Shown piece after piece: positions 8,377-16,474 of a DNA stretch of 64,000 bases (position 1 is the first letter of the stretch; each line of letters starts with the position of its first letter). The translations under genes and the position numbers were made by a program. Under the pieces are notes generated by a model that made no database searches, was not told the DNA's origin, and worked only from the letters and a program-made list of their open reading frames with translations. This DNA comes from Mycolicibacterium sp. P9-64 (lineage in GTDB: Bacteria; Actinomycetota; Actinomycetes; Mycobacteriales; Mycobacteriaceae), in the NCBI RefSeq assembly GCF_008329605.1, contig NZ_NPKO01000002.1, positions 1 through 64,000 on the forward strand. The letters are read 5' to 3'.

Positions 8377-8742
8377 ATGGCACGACGCAGGCCGGCGCTC
8401 ATCCTGGTCATCTGCTGCACGAGCCTGTTCATCGTCAACATGGACGCCACGATCGTGAACGTCGCCCATGTGGTTGTGCTGGCCTGCTTTCTGCTGTTGG
8501 CAGGCTCGACTGCCGATCGGATGGGCCGTCGGCGGACGTTCCGGATGGGCCTCGTTCTGTTCGTCACCGGATCGGTGTCGTGCAGTCTGGCGCCGACCCT
8601 GCAGTGGCTGGTCGCCGCGCGCGTGGTCCAGGCGCTCGGCGGGTCGATGCTCAATCCCGTGGCGCACCTGCACGGTGACGAACTGCCCCAGACCTCCGCG
8701 GTCTTGAGCATCGGCCGCCTACCCGCTAAGGTAGAATGGTAA
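8377..8742 (+). pseudogene. Remnant of a DHA2-type MFS drug/proton antiporter
   Basis: The frame encodes recognisable pieces of a DHA2-family major facilitator: an N-terminal FIVNMDATIVNVA, then LLLAGSTADRMGRRRTF (loop 2-3 motif A) and RVVQALGGSMLNPVA. Between NVA and the LLLAGS piece about 25 residues are missing, and after SMLNPVA the protein ends within about 25 unrelated residues instead of continuing for 350. The stop codon falls inside operator B. Two internal deletions have destroyed the gene; it is not a transporter now. Confidence 0.8.
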
Positions 8743-8749
8743 TACCAAA
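8735..8749. promoter_or_regulatory. GntR (FadR-type) operator B, upstream of the ferredoxin gene
   Basis: AATGGTAATACCAAA contains a perfect TGGT-AAT-ACCA core (8737-8747). It ends 18 bases before the ferredoxin ATG. Confidence 0.68.
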
Positions 8750-8767
8750 CCTGAGCGAGGGGGCCCG

Positions 8768-9091
8768 ATGCCCAAGGTCGTCTTCATCACCCTAGGTGGT
8801 GCGGAGCGCATCGTCGACGCCCATCAAGGCGAATCGGTCATGTCGGCCGCCGTGCGCAACGGCATCCCGGGCATCATCGGCGAGTGCGGCGGCAACTGTA
8901 GCTGCGCAACGTGCCACGTCTACGTGTCGGAGGAATCGATCGACGACCTCGGACCGGCGGGTGACATGGAGGACGACCTTCTCGACCTCGGCGTCGCCGA
9001 CCGCCGCGACTCGAGCAGGCTGGCCTGCCAGATCTCGATGACCGATGCCCTCGACGGACTCATCGTGCACATCCCGGACGAGCAGCGATGA
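8768..9091 (+). CDS. [2Fe-2S] ferredoxin (adrenodoxin/putidaredoxin type)
   Basis: A 107-residue ferredoxin with cluster ligands Cys40, Cys46, Cys49 (C-x5-C-x2-C) and Cys87, and an extra Cys44 inside the loop. The type is the one that feeds bacterial P450s and three-component Rieske oxygenases. It carries electrons from the next gene's reductase, with which it overlaps by 4 bases, and is the natural donor for the Rieske oxygenase at 30188, which shares the same operator. A GAGGGGG ribosome site precedes the ATG. Confidence 0.93.
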   Translation: MPKVVFITLGGAERIVDAHQGESVMSAAVRNGIPGIIGECGGNCSCATCHVYVSEESIDDLGPAGDMEDDLLDLGVADRRDSSRLACQISMTDALDGLIVHIPDEQR

Positions 9092-10338
9092 CGGGCACGC
9101 TGGTGGTCGGGGCGAGCCAGGCCGGCGTGCAGTTGGCGGTATCGTTGCGCGACTGCGGTGATGATGAGCCCATCACGCTGATCGGGGACGAGTCCCACGT
9201 GCCGTACCAACGCCCGCCCCTCTCGAAGGCGTACCTGCACGGCACGACGGACCTCGACCAGATGGTGCTGCGCGCGCCCGACTACCTCGCCGACCGCGAC
9301 ATCACGCTGATCACCGGCGACCGAGTCGATCGAATCAGCATGGCGGCAAACGGTTCCGGGGGTGAGGCCGTCACGTCATCCGGTCGGCGCCTGGCCTTCG
9401 ATCGGCTTGCCCTCACGGTGGGGGCACGTCCACGCCTTCTCACCGTGCCGGGGTCCGACGTCGACGGCGTGCGCTACCTGCGCACTGCCGACGATGCGAT
9501 CACGCTGCGCGACCTGCAGGCCGACGCCACGTCGATCGTCGTGGTCGGCGGAGGATTCATCGGGCTCGAGGCGGCCGCCGTCGCGCGAGCGCAGGGCAAG
9601 ACCGTCACGGTCGTCGAGGCGGGCGAGCGCCTGATCGGCCGCGCCGTCGCACCGGTGGTGTCGGAGTTCTACCTTGCCGCCCACCGCGGTAGGGGCGTGG
9701 ACGTGCGACTGGGTACCCAGATCGTCGAAGTGCAGCAACGCGATTCGCGGATCTCGGGCGTCGTGTTGTCGGACGGCACGCGCATCGCCGCGGATCTGAT
9801 GATCGTCGGCATTGGCGTCGAGCCGTGCACCGAGCTCGCCGAGCAGCTCGGTCTCGAGCTGTCGGGAGGGATCGTCGTCGACCAGTTCGCCCGCACCAAT
9901 CTCCCCGGCGTGGTCGCCGCGGGGGACTGCACCGTGCAACCGCATCCGCTCGGTGGCGAGGGATCGGTCCGGTTGGAGTCGGTCCAGAACGCAGTCAGCC
10001 AGGCCAAGACCGCCGCGGCCACGCTGGCGGGCCGCCATCAACCGAACGTCGCGGTGCCGTGGTTCTGGTCGGACCAATACGACCTCAAACTCCAGATCGC
10101 CGGTCTGTCACGCGGTTACGACCACTACGTCGTGCGTGGCGACGTCTCCGCTGAGGCCTTCTCGGTGCTCTACTACTGCAGCGGTCAGCTGCTGGCCGTC
10201 GACGCGGTCAACGCAGGCGCCGACTACATGGCCGTGCGCAAGGCGCTGACGCAGGGGGCGACGATTCCCGCCGATGCCGCCGCCGACGCGGCCACACCGT
10301 TGCGCGACTGCATCATCCCTGCCGCGATCGGCGCCTGA
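9088..10338 (+). CDS. NAD(P)H:ferredoxin reductase of a Rieske oxygenase system
   Basis: A 416-residue FAD protein with an N-terminal Rossmann motif (VVGASQAGVQLA), a second nucleotide motif in the middle (VVVGGGFIGLEAA), and the conserved VAAGDC segment near residue 275 that closes the FAD site. The C-terminal reductase domain contains PWFWSDQYDLKLQIAG, a hallmark of putidaredoxin/rubredoxin-type reductases of oxygenase systems. It follows the ferredoxin in the same unit, so it passes NAD(P)H electrons to it. Confidence 0.93.
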   Translation: MTGTLVVGASQAGVQLAVSLRDCGDDEPITLIGDESHVPYQRPPLSKAYLHGTTDLDQMVLRAPDYLADRDITLITGDRVDRISMAANGSGGEAVTSSGRRLAFDRLALTVGARPRLLTVPGSDVDGVRYLRTADDAITLRDLQADATSIVVVGGGFIGLEAAAVARAQGKTVTVVEAGERLIGRAVAPVVSEFYLAAHRGRGVDVRLGTQIVEVQQRDSRISGVVLSDGTRIAADLMIVGIGVEPCTELAEQLGLELSGGIVVDQFARTNLPGVVAAGDCTVQPHPLGGEGSVRLESVQNAVSQAKTAAATLAGRHQPNVAVPWFWSDQYDLKLQIAGLSRGYDHYVVRGDVSAEAFSVLYYCSGQLLAVDAVNAGADYMAVRKALTQGATIPADAAADAATPLRDCIIPAAIGA

Positions 10339-10341
10339 GGC

Positions 10342-11295
10342 TCAGGCGGTCAGACCGTGCGTCGCCGGGTCGAACAGTCCGTCGACGTCGACCGGCGTGC
10401 GCAGGATCCGCTGGCTCATCGCATGGTCCACCAGGCGGTTCAGCATCGCGCGATTCGGTTCGATCCCGTAGGGCAGTGGATCGGCACCGGTCGCTCGCAG
10501 CACCGCGCGGTACGTCTCGTCGGCGGCGGTCGCGGTGTCGAGAGTGCCGTCGCGCAACGCGTCGACGTAGTCCCGTTTGGCGGTTGCGAAGGCCTCGAAG
10601 AGGCTGGCGCCGGCGTCCGGGTGTTTCTGCAGCACTTCGTCCTTCACCACGATGAGGTGGTTGATCGGGTAGAAGCCGCGCTGTTCGAGGGCAGCCAGTG
10701 CGGCTTTCTCGGGGTCCGGGATCAGCGGCGCGACGTCCGGGTGATCGACGTCCACGCCAATGACGGCATCGAGTTCGCCGGCCAGCAGCATCGCGGCCAG
10801 GTCGGCGCCGGGACCGGCGGGCACGACGTTGGGCGGCGCGACGTAGGAGGCGACGTGTTCGTCACCGGACAGCACCCACGTCACCTGATCCAGGTCGACG
10901 CCGTACTCCTCGGCAAGGATGCCGCGCGCCCATACTCCCGTGGTCACGGTATAGCCGCGATTGACGCCGACCCGGCGGCCCTCCAGATCCCTCGGCCCGC
11001 GGATGTCGGACCGAGTGTTGAAGACCGTCGCACCGTGGTGGAAGCCGCGGACCAGGAAGATGGGCAGCGCCGTGAAGGCGACGCCGTGCTCGCGGGCCGT
11101 GAGATAGGTGGTCAATGCCATCTCGCTGACGTCGAACTCCAGCGTCCGGACCATGCGGCGAAATCCCTTGACCAGCACGGGGATTTCCTCGAACTCCAGC
11201 CCGAGACCGTGCGGTGTCACGGTGCCATCCTTGATAGCGCGGTTGTTTCCCTGGGTGCGGGTCAGCGTGCGCAGAACGGGTGCGGAATCGGTCAT
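10342..11295 (-). CDS. 4,5-dihydroxyphthalate decarboxylase-like protein (Pht5 family), copy 1
   Basis: A 317-residue protein of the Pht5 family, which has a type 2 periplasmic-binding-protein fold but acts as a cytoplasmic decarboxylase. Family blocks: an EIPV...F-RRM segment, FDVSEMALTTYL, FTALPIFLVRGFHHG, DLEGRRVGVNRGYTVTTGVWARGIL and FYPINHLIVV. No signal peptide is present. The ATG at 11295 has GGAG just upstream; a GTG at 11328 would add 11 residues. It is divergent from the alcohol dehydrogenase operon across operator C. It is paralogous to the protein at 14236. Confidence 0.8.
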   Translation of the reverse strand: MTDSAPVLRTLTRTQGNNRAIKDGTVTPHGLGLEFEEIPVLVKGFRRMVRTLEFDVSEMALTTYLTAREHGVAFTALPIFLVRGFHHGATVFNTRSDIRGPRDLEGRRVGVNRGYTVTTGVWARGILAEEYGVDLDQVTWVLSGDEHVASYVAPPNVVPAGPGADLAAMLLAGELDAVIGVDVDHPDVAPLIPDPEKAALAALEQRGFYPINHLIVVKDEVLQKHPDAGASLFEAFATAKRDYVDALRDGTLDTATAADETYRAVLRATGADPLPYGIEPNRAMLNRLVDHAMSQRILRTPVDVDGLFDPATHGLTA

Positions 11296-11340
11296 CGTCG
11301 CTCCAGGGATCGTGGTGGCATCCGTCACTCAAGATGGTAT

Positions 11341-11363
11341 ATTGGCATGACCATTATGCCAAC
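11341..11363. promoter_or_regulatory. GntR (FadR-type) operator C, divergent promoter region
   Basis: ATTGGCATGACCATT (11341-11355) fits the cluster motif, and TTGGCAT (11342-11348) is repeated inverted as ATGCCAA (11356-11362), giving a second, overlapping dyad. The site lies between the two divergent units (start codons at 11295 and 11396) and could control both. Confidence 0.68.
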
Positions 11364-11395
11364 GCCGGTGACGGCTCGTGTCAAGGGGTAAGTGA

Positions 11396-12520
11396 ATGGT
11401 CGAGCAGGTTCTGGCCGCCGTCCGAACGGCGCCGAACACCACCGAGTTGCGCGAACTCCCGATGCCGCGCGTCGCCGACGACTCGGCTCTGCTCAAGGTC
11501 GAGGTCGCAGGCATCTGTGGCACCGACGTGAAGATGTACCGCAATCCGCCGTTCGACGATCCCGTGATCATGGGGCACGAGAACGTGGGCACCATCGTCA
11601 ATGCGGGCCCCCAGTTCCGCCGGTTGCACGGCGTCGACGACGGTGATCGCGTGTTCGTCGAGCACTACGTCGGCTGCTACAACTGCCAGTGGTGTCGCAT
11701 CGGCGAGTACCGGCACTGCGAGGCCACCGACTGGCGTACCAACACCGATGCGCGGCGCTACGGCTACACCACGCTGAACCACCCGGGAACGCTGTGGGGC
11801 GGCTTCGCCGAGTACATGTACCTGCCGTGGAATGCGGTGTTGCACAGGGTGCCCGACGGTGTGAGTGCCGAGCTGGCGGGTCTGGTGACGCCGCTGTCGA
11901 ACGGCATCGAGTGGGCGCTGCTCGCAGCCGGTGTCGGCTACGGCGCCACGGTGCTCATCCAGGGACCGGGGCAGCAGGGCCTTTCCCAGGTGGTGGCCTG
12001 CAAGCAGGCAGGCGCCACCAAGATCATCGTCACCGGCACCACCAAGGACAGGGCGCGCCTCGACCTCGCCGTGGCACTCGGCGCCGACGAGACCATCGAC
12101 GTCACCACCACGAACGCCCATGAGCAGGTGATGGATTCGACGGGCGGTAAGGGCGTCGACTTCGTCCTCGACTGCACCTCGCGAGCGGGTACCGCGCCCG
12201 TGCTGTTCGGCATCGACGTGCTCAAGCGCCGCGAGGGCACGCTGCTGATCCAGGGCGAGCTCGCCGCATTCCCAGACTTCCCCGTCAAACTGCTCACCGA
12301 GAAGGCCATCACCATCAAGAGCGCCCGCGGCCACAGCTACCGTGCATGCGAGTTGGCCCTCGAGCAACTGGCGTCTGGCCGGTTCCCGCTGGAGCGGCTC
12401 AGCACCCACCGCTTCGCACTGGATCGGGTCGACCACGCCATTCGCTCGCTCGCCGGTGATACCGAGGAACAGGACGTCATCCACATCTCGCTCATGCCGT
12501 GGCTCGGAAGGGAGTCCTGA
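11396..12520 (+). CDS. Zinc-dependent medium-chain alcohol dehydrogenase
   Basis: A 374-residue zinc MDR enzyme. Catalytic zinc ligands are Cys41 (GICGTD), His61 and Glu62 (MGHENVG); the structural zinc lobe has Cys94, Cys97, Cys100 and Cys108. The Rossmann part shows QGPGQQGLSQ instead of the common GxGxxG. It is the first gene of a four-gene unit with the LigK-like aldolase, LigJ-like hydratase and a Pht5-like decarboxylase. In this setting it may dehydrogenate a dihydrodiol or an alcohol intermediate; that is inference. Confidence 0.88.
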   Translation: MVEQVLAAVRTAPNTTELRELPMPRVADDSALLKVEVAGICGTDVKMYRNPPFDDPVIMGHENVGTIVNAGPQFRRLHGVDDGDRVFVEHYVGCYNCQWCRIGEYRHCEATDWRTNTDARRYGYTTLNHPGTLWGGFAEYMYLPWNAVLHRVPDGVSAELAGLVTPLSNGIEWALLAAGVGYGATVLIQGPGQQGLSQVVACKQAGATKIIVTGTTKDRARLDLAVALGADETIDVTTTNAHEQVMDSTGGKGVDFVLDCTSRAGTAPVLFGIDVLKRREGTLLIQGELAAFPDFPVKLLTEKAITIKSARGHSYRACELALEQLASGRFPLERLSTHRFALDRVDHAIRSLAGDTEEQDVIHISLMPWLGRES

Positions 12521-12522
12521 TC

Positions 12523-13215
12523 GTGTCGATCGTCGTCTGCAATCCGCCCCGCACCGATGCCGAGATCGTGGACGGTCTCGGCCAATTCGGCGTCGCCACG
12601 ATCCACGAAGCGCAGGGCAGGACAGGCCTGCTCGCGCCGTACATCAACCCGATCTACACCGGGGCCAGAGTGTGTGGCACTGCCGTCACGGTCAAGGTGC
12701 CTCCCGGCGACAACTGGATGATCCACGTCGCCGTCGAACAGTGCACCGAGGGCGACGTGCTGGTCGTAGCGCCGACGACACCGTCGGATGCCGGGTACTT
12801 CGGCGAGTTGCTCGCCACCGCGCTGGCGGCGCGGGGCGTGCGTGGGCTGGTGATCGACGCGGGGTGCCGCGACATCACCGAGCTGACCGAGATGAAGTTC
12901 CCGGTGTGGTCGCGGTGTGTCTCGGCGCAGGGCACCATCAAACAGCGCCTCGGTGACGTCAACGTGCCCATCGTGTGTGCGCGGCGCAAGATCGAGGCCG
13001 GCGACGTCGTGATCGGCGACGACGACGGCGTGGTCACCGTGCGCCGCGCCGACGCCGCGGCGGTGCTGGCCGCCGCCAAACAGCGCGAGGACAAGGAAGC
13101 GGCGTCGCGTGAGCGCTACCAGCGCGGTGAGCTGAGCCTGGACGTCAACGACATGCGTGCGGAGCTGACCCGCGCCGGGCTGCGCTACGTGCAGTACGGG
13201 GACGACGACGCGTGA
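12523..13215 (+). CDS. 4-carboxy-4-hydroxy-2-oxoadipate aldolase-like protein (LigK/RraA family)
   Basis: A 230-residue RraA-fold protein of the HMG/CHA aldolase group, which splits 4-carboxy-4-hydroxy-2-oxoadipate to pyruvate and oxaloacetate with a divalent metal. Family blocks: GVATIHEAQGR near the N-terminus, GELLATALAARGVRGLVIDAGCRD (the Gly/Arg/Asp metal and pyruvate site) and VVIGDDDGVVTV. The GTG at 12523 has GGAAGGGAG upstream. The gene directly after encodes the LigJ-like hydratase that would make its substrate, which strengthens the assignment. Confidence 0.85.
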   Translation: MSIVVCNPPRTDAEIVDGLGQFGVATIHEAQGRTGLLAPYINPIYTGARVCGTAVTVKVPPGDNWMIHVAVEQCTEGDVLVVAPTTPSDAGYFGELLATALAARGVRGLVIDAGCRDITELTEMKFPVWSRCVSAQGTIKQRLGDVNVPIVCARRKIEAGDVVIGDDDGVVTVRRADAAAVLAAAKQREDKEAASRERYQRGELSLDVNDMRAELTRAGLRYVQYGDDDA

Positions 13216-14225
13216 TCATCGACATCCACGGGCACTACACCACCGCGCCGCCCGCCCACCAGCGGTTCCGCGACGATCAGCTGGCCGCGCTCGGCGACCC
13301 CACCCGCGGGGCGCCGACGCCGGCGTCCATCAGCGACGACGAGATCCGCGACAGCATCGAGAACAACCAACTGCGGACGATGCGCGACCGCGGTGGCGAC
13401 GTGATGCTGTTCTCGCCAAAGGCATCCGGTATGGAGCACCACGTCCCCGACCAGGCGGCGGCGACCGCGTGGGCGCGAGCCTGCAACGATCTGGTGTATC
13501 GGGTCGGCGAGCTGTTCCCCACCGCGTTCGTGCCGGTGGCTCAGCTGCCGCAGACCCCCGGCGGTGACATCGCACCGCTCATCGGCGAATTGCGTCGGTG
13601 TGTTGGTGAGCTCGGGTTCGTCGGCTGCAACCTCAACCCGGACCCCGCCGCGGGCTACTGGACGTCGCCGCCGATGACCGACGAATACTGGTTCCCGCTG
13701 TACGAGGTCCTTGTCGAGCTGGAATGTCCAGCCATGATCCATGTTTCGACATCGTGCAACCCGAGCTTCCACACACTCGGCGCGCACTACCTCAACGCCG
13801 ATACCAGCGTGTTCATGCAACTACTTCAGGGCGATCTGTTCGAGAAGTTCCCCGCCTTGACCTTCGTGATCCCGCATGGGGGTGGAGCGGTGCCGTATCA
13901 CTGGGGACGCTATCGGGGCCTTGCGGCGCGGATGGGCAGGCCCGATCCCGCGGAGCTGCTGCGCAACGTCTACTTCGATACCTGCGTGTATCACCAGCCG
14001 GGAATCGACTTGCTGCACCGCGTGATTCCGCTGGACAACATCCTGTTCGCCTCCGAGATGCTTGGCGCCGTGCGCGGTGAGGACCCCGATACCGGGGTGG
14101 CGTGGGATGACACCGCGCAGTACGTCGCTGGGCTGAGGGCGTCGGAGTCCGACCTGCAGGCGATCTTCGAACGCAATGCCCGACGGGCGTATCCACGGCT
14201 GGACCGACGGCTCAACGCCGGATGA
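13212..14225 (+). CDS. 4-oxalomesaconate hydratase-like amidohydrolase (LigJ family)
   Basis: A 337-residue amidohydrolase-superfamily protein closely resembling LigJ, which hydrates 4-oxalomesaconate to 4-carboxy-4-hydroxy-2-oxoadipate. It starts with the metal motif DIHGHYTT, has FVGCNLNPDP, the motif FVIPHGGGAVPYHWGR and an ending of the type FERNARRAYPRL. The GTG start overlaps the aldolase stop by 4 bases. With the aldolase it forms the lower part of a protocatechuate/gallate 4,5-type meta route. No LigAB, DesB or LigC gene is in the window. Confidence 0.85.
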   Translation: MIIDIHGHYTTAPPAHQRFRDDQLAALGDPTRGAPTPASISDDEIRDSIENNQLRTMRDRGGDVMLFSPKASGMEHHVPDQAAATAWARACNDLVYRVGELFPTAFVPVAQLPQTPGGDIAPLIGELRRCVGELGFVGCNLNPDPAAGYWTSPPMTDEYWFPLYEVLVELECPAMIHVSTSCNPSFHTLGAHYLNADTSVFMQLLQGDLFEKFPALTFVIPHGGGAVPYHWGRYRGLAARMGRPDPAELLRNVYFDTCVYHQPGIDLLHRVIPLDNILFASEMLGAVRGEDPDTGVAWDDTAQYVAGLRASESDLQAIFERNARRAYPRLDRRLNAG

Positions 14226-14235
14226 GGGGTAATCG

Positions 14236-15222
14236 ATGACGCGGCACAATCTGACCTTCGCGTGCGGTGACTACGACCGCACCCGCGCCCTGGAGGACGG
14301 AAGCATCCGTCCCGACGGCATCGACCTGACGTATCTGCGGCTGCCCGTCGAGGAGACGTTCTTCCGGATGCTTCGGCACAGGGAGTTCGACGTCGCCGAG
14401 ATGTCGCTGTCCACCTACGTGGCGACGCTGGACACCGATCCGCGGCCGTTCGTTGCCCTTCCGGTGTTCACGTCGCGGATGTTCCGGCACGGCGGCGTGT
14501 ACGTCAACGCCGCGTCCGGCATTCGCACTCCGGCCGATCTGGTGGGAAAACGCGTCGGGTCACCTGAGTTTCAGCTGACCGCCGGCGTGTGGATCAGGGG
14601 CATCCTTGCCGAACACCATGGTGTACCGCTGGATTCGGTGACGTATTACACCGGCGGGCAGGAGACGCCGGGCCGCATCGAGAAGGGCACCGTTCAGACC
14701 GACCTGGACATCCGGCCGATTCCGCAGGGCGCCACGCTGTCGCAGATGCTGGCCGACGGCGAGCTCGACGCGTTGCAGACGCCACGCGTGCCAAGCCCGT
14801 TCTCCGCGGGAGATCGCCGGGTACGCCGGTTGTTCGACGACGTCGTCACCGTGGAGCGCGACTACTATGCGGCCACCGGGATCTTCCCGATCATGCACGT
14901 CGTGGTACTGCGCTCGGACGTCTATGAGCGACACCGCTGGATGGCGCAGTCGTTGTACAAGGCGTGTGTGGCCGCGCGGGACGACGCCTATCGCAGGGTC
15001 TACGACTCGTCGGCGCTGCGGTTCATGGAGCCCTGGCTGATCCAGCACATCGAGCAGTCCCGCGAACTTCTCGGAGACGACTTCTGGTCCTACGGACTGT
15101 CTTCCAACACAAAGGTGCTCGACGTGTTCCTGCGCTATCACCACGAGCAGGGCTTGTCGAAGCGTCGGTACGAGCCCGCCGACCTGTTCGCGCCGGAGAC
15201 GGCCGAAGCGTTCGTCATTTAG
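14236..15222 (+). CDS. 4,5-dihydroxyphthalate decarboxylase-like protein (Pht5 family), copy 2
   Basis: A 328-residue paralogue of the protein at 10342. Shared blocks are RPDGIDL, EETFFRMLRHREFDVAEMSL, FVALPVFTSRMFRHG, DLVGKRVGSPEFQLTAGVW and FPIMHVVVLRSDVY. It fits the Pht5 family length and has no signal peptide. It is the last gene of the alcohol dehydrogenase-aldolase-hydratase unit, 10 bases after the hydratase. It probably removes a carboxyl group from a dihydroxylated aromatic carboxylate; which of the two copies acts on which acid is unknown. Confidence 0.82.
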   Translation: MTRHNLTFACGDYDRTRALEDGSIRPDGIDLTYLRLPVEETFFRMLRHREFDVAEMSLSTYVATLDTDPRPFVALPVFTSRMFRHGGVYVNAASGIRTPADLVGKRVGSPEFQLTAGVWIRGILAEHHGVPLDSVTYYTGGQETPGRIEKGTVQTDLDIRPIPQGATLSQMLADGELDALQTPRVPSPFSAGDRRVRRLFDDVVTVERDYYAATGIFPIMHVVVLRSDVYERHRWMAQSLYKACVAARDDAYRRVYDSSALRFMEPWLIQHIEQSRELLGDDFWSYGLSSNTKVLDVFLRYHHEQGLSKRRYEPADLFAPETAEAFVI

Positions 15223-15267
15223 CCGGAAACCCTTCACGAGGCTCCACCGGCATGATAGAAATCACAC

Positions 15268-15291
15268 TAATGGTCTGAGGTCAGTCCATTA
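15268..15291. promoter_or_regulatory. GntR operator D (gapped variant), upstream of binding-protein gene 1
   Basis: TAATGG (15268-15273) and CCATTA (15286-15291) are inverted half-sites like those of the other operators but 12 bases apart, with GGTCAGTCCATTA as a poorer unit at the right. It is at the same relative place as the good sites, 24 bases from the start codon. Confidence 0.45.
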
Positions 15292-15315
15292 ACACACTGA
15301 ATCCCAGGAGTGGTG

Positions 15316-16422
15316 ATGAGGAAGCATTCGGTTCTCTGCGCGGTACTGGCCCTCGTTCTTCTGATCGCGGGCTGCGGTAGCCCCACCGCGGGGCCGCCAG
15401 GCGGAAGCGCAGCAGCGCCGGGCGCCGAGCAGGCGCGCAAGGTCTACGACCAGATCAACGGGATGTCGGGCGACGAGCGCGCCAAGACACTGCTCGACCT
15501 CGCGAAGAAGGACGGCAACCTCTCCCTGTACACGTCCAACACCGACATGGCCGACTTGGTCAAGGCCTTCGAGGCCAAGTACGGGCTGAAGGTCGAGACG
15601 TACCGCGCCAACTCCGAAACGGTGTTGCAGCGGATCTTGCAGGAATCCAGCGCGAACTATCAGGGTGCCGACCTCGTCGAGACCAACGCGGGTGAGCTCA
15701 ACGCGCTGGAGTCCCAGCAGCTGCTCTACCCCTACGAGGGCGCATTGCGGGACAAGGTGCGCCCCGAGGGGCAGAAGGCAGGCTGGACCGCCGACCGCTT
15801 CAACGCGTTTGTCATCGGCTGGAACACCGAAAAGGTCGCCCCGGGAACCGAACCCAAGTCGTTGAAGGATCTCGCGGCACCGCAGTGGCGCAACCGGGTC
15901 GGCCTCGAGATCGGCGACGTCGACTGGTTCGCCGCGATGTACGACTACTACAAGTCGCAGGGCATGACCGATGACCAGGTCATGGACTTCTTCCATCAAC
16001 TGGCGGCCAACTCCAAGATCACCAAGGGCCACACCGTGATGGGTGAGCTGCTCTCGGCAGGCCAGTTCGACGTCGCGGCCTCGATCTACTCCCACACCGT
16101 GGACAACGCGGCGGAGAAGGGCGCACCGGTCGCGTGGAAGGTGAGCGACAAGCCGGTGCAGCCGGTGGTGTTGCGGCCCAACGGCGCCGGGCTACTCAAG
16201 ACGGCCAAGCACCCCGCGGCCGCCATGCTGTTCATGGACTTCCTGTTGACCGACGGCCAGCAGGAGATCGCCGCCGCGCACCGCATCGGCGCCATCCCCA
16301 CCGCGGACGATCCGCTTGCCGGTGTGCAGACGGTGTCGGTGCCCGAGCAGGAGCTGCTGGACAACCCGCAGAAGTGGAGCGACATCTACAAGACCATCAC
16401 CGATGGCGGCGGCCAGACCTAG
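15316..16422 (+). CDS. ABC transporter substrate-binding lipoprotein 1 (Fe(III)/family 1 type fold)
   Basis: A 368-residue lipoprotein. The signal peptide ends with the lipobox LIAGC, so Cys20 is the lipidated residue, followed by a flexible Ser/Pro/Ala stretch. The mature part belongs to the AfuA/FbpA-like extracellular binding proteins (SETVLQRILQESSA, VETNAGELNALE, KGHTVMGELLSAGQ). It is paralogous to the binding protein at 20420. There is no permease in its own operon; it probably delivers a second ligand to the single transporter at 21564-24503. AGGAG lies 5 bases before the ATG. Confidence 0.88.
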   Translation: MRKHSVLCAVLALVLLIAGCGSPTAGPPGGSAAAPGAEQARKVYDQINGMSGDERAKTLLDLAKKDGNLSLYTSNTDMADLVKAFEAKYGLKVETYRANSETVLQRILQESSANYQGADLVETNAGELNALESQQLLYPYEGALRDKVRPEGQKAGWTADRFNAFVIGWNTEKVAPGTEPKSLKDLAAPQWRNRVGLEIGDVDWFAAMYDYYKSQGMTDDQVMDFFHQLAANSKITKGHTVMGELLSAGQFDVAASIYSHTVDNAAEKGAPVAWKVSDKPVQPVVLRPNGAGLLKTAKHPAAAMLFMDFLLTDGQQEIAAAHRIGAIPTADDPLAGVQTVSVPEQELLDNPQKWSDIYKTITDGGGQT

Positions 16423-16474
16423 CCGCACCCGCGTCCAGAAGACAGCCACACCGACTGGGAGGAACCGGACCACC

